From contig DYLE01000169.1 of the NCBI GenBank assembly GCA_020722245.1, positions 1-5,280 of the forward strand: a DNA stretch of 5,280 nucleotides, written 5' to 3'. The translations under genes were made by a program, and so were the position numbers. The notes beneath the pieces are model-generated. The model was not told the DNA's origin. It ran no database searches and worked only from the letters and a program-made list of their open reading frames with translations. Origin of the DNA: Desulfonema limicola. Lineage in GTDB: Bacteria; Desulfobacterota; Desulfobacteria; Desulfobacterales; Desulfosalsimonadaceae. Positions 5,045 through 5,280 of this stretch are shown here, in pieces (position 1 is the stretch's first letter; every line of letters begins with the position of its first letter).

Positions 5045-5280
5045 TTAAATCAGCATCTTCATCAGGTATAAAGCGATCTGATGCCGGATATCGGGCAAAG
5101 AAGATTTTTGTTTCAGTTCTCCTTGCCTTTTCCGCCAGCGCTCCGAGGAACGGACGGGACATTGACGATCTTTCCATGATTCCAAAGCACCGGGATTCAT
5201 GGGGAAAGAATTCTCTGTATTCTTTCCATTCTCCGATACCACAGGTTCTGCTGGCTGTGTTTTTTTTCCTGTATGCGCTG
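5045..5280 (-). CDS. Possible C-terminal part of an unidentified protein, cut by the window edge
   Basis: A minus-strand frame is open from the right edge to TAA at 5045. It gives about 78 residues, polar and basic in the middle, ending SLPDIRHQIALYLMKMLI. I do not recognise it. A second minus-strand frame (to TAG near 5011) and a plus-strand frame starting with ATG at 5041 are also open through the edge, and third-position base use does not separate them. If this frame is real, its gene lies upstream of the permease with a gap of about 143 nt. That gap (4902-5044) holds no convincing terminator or promoter. Confidence 0.28.
   Translation of the reverse strand, partial: AHTGKKTQPAEPVVSENGKNTENSFPMNPGALESWKDRQCPVRSSERWRKRQGELKQKSSLPDIRHQIALYLMKMLI

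Overview
The window looks like chromosomal DNA from a Gram-negative, probably delta-proteobacterial (Desulfobacterota-type) organism of medium GC content. This is an inference from the protein families: an AI-2E/PerM-type permease, a large HEAT-repeat protein and a cNMP-binding-fold/PilZ fusion in a row, plus a small acidic-tailed protein I do not recognise. No ribosomal, tRNA or other marker gene is present to fix the taxonomy.

Layout. Positions 1-164 are non-coding leader with two inverted repeats and a plausible sigma70-type promoter. They lead into a small plus-strand gene (165-614) with a strong Shine-Dalgarno sequence. A hairpin at 685-705 lies between this gene and a convergent minus-strand cluster and can terminate both. 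The minus-strand cluster, in transcription order, is an AI-2E family permease (4901-3618), a HEAT-repeat gene (about 3597-1766) and a PilZ-domain regulator (1734-703). The gaps are 20-32 nt, so this is probably one operon. The right edge (about 5045-5280) holds open frames on both strands that I cannot resolve.

The main result is that the four short minus-strand open frames between 1766 and 3597 are pieces of a single HEAT-repeat gene of roughly 570 codons, broken in three places. (1) A 119-bp A+T-rich element with matching inverted termini sits at 3172-3290 between two TA dinucleotides. Removing it with one TA copy joins the first two pieces exactly in frame. (2) An in-frame TAG at 2835-2837 separates pieces two and three. 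(3) A one-base frame change near 2322-2356 separates pieces three and four, and HEAT-like sequence continues in the new frame upstream of the only possible start codon. None of the three internal pieces has a recognisable ribosome binding site. The permease upstream and the PilZ protein downstream are intact, so decay appears limited to the middle gene.

Functionally, the PilZ protein keeps both c-di-GMP-binding motifs, but its cNMP-binding fold has an atypical phosphate-binding cassette. It may therefore respond to c-di-GMP rather than cAMP. The operon could have been a c-di-GMP-linked membrane or envelope module whose HEAT scaffold has been lost in this strain; that part is inference.
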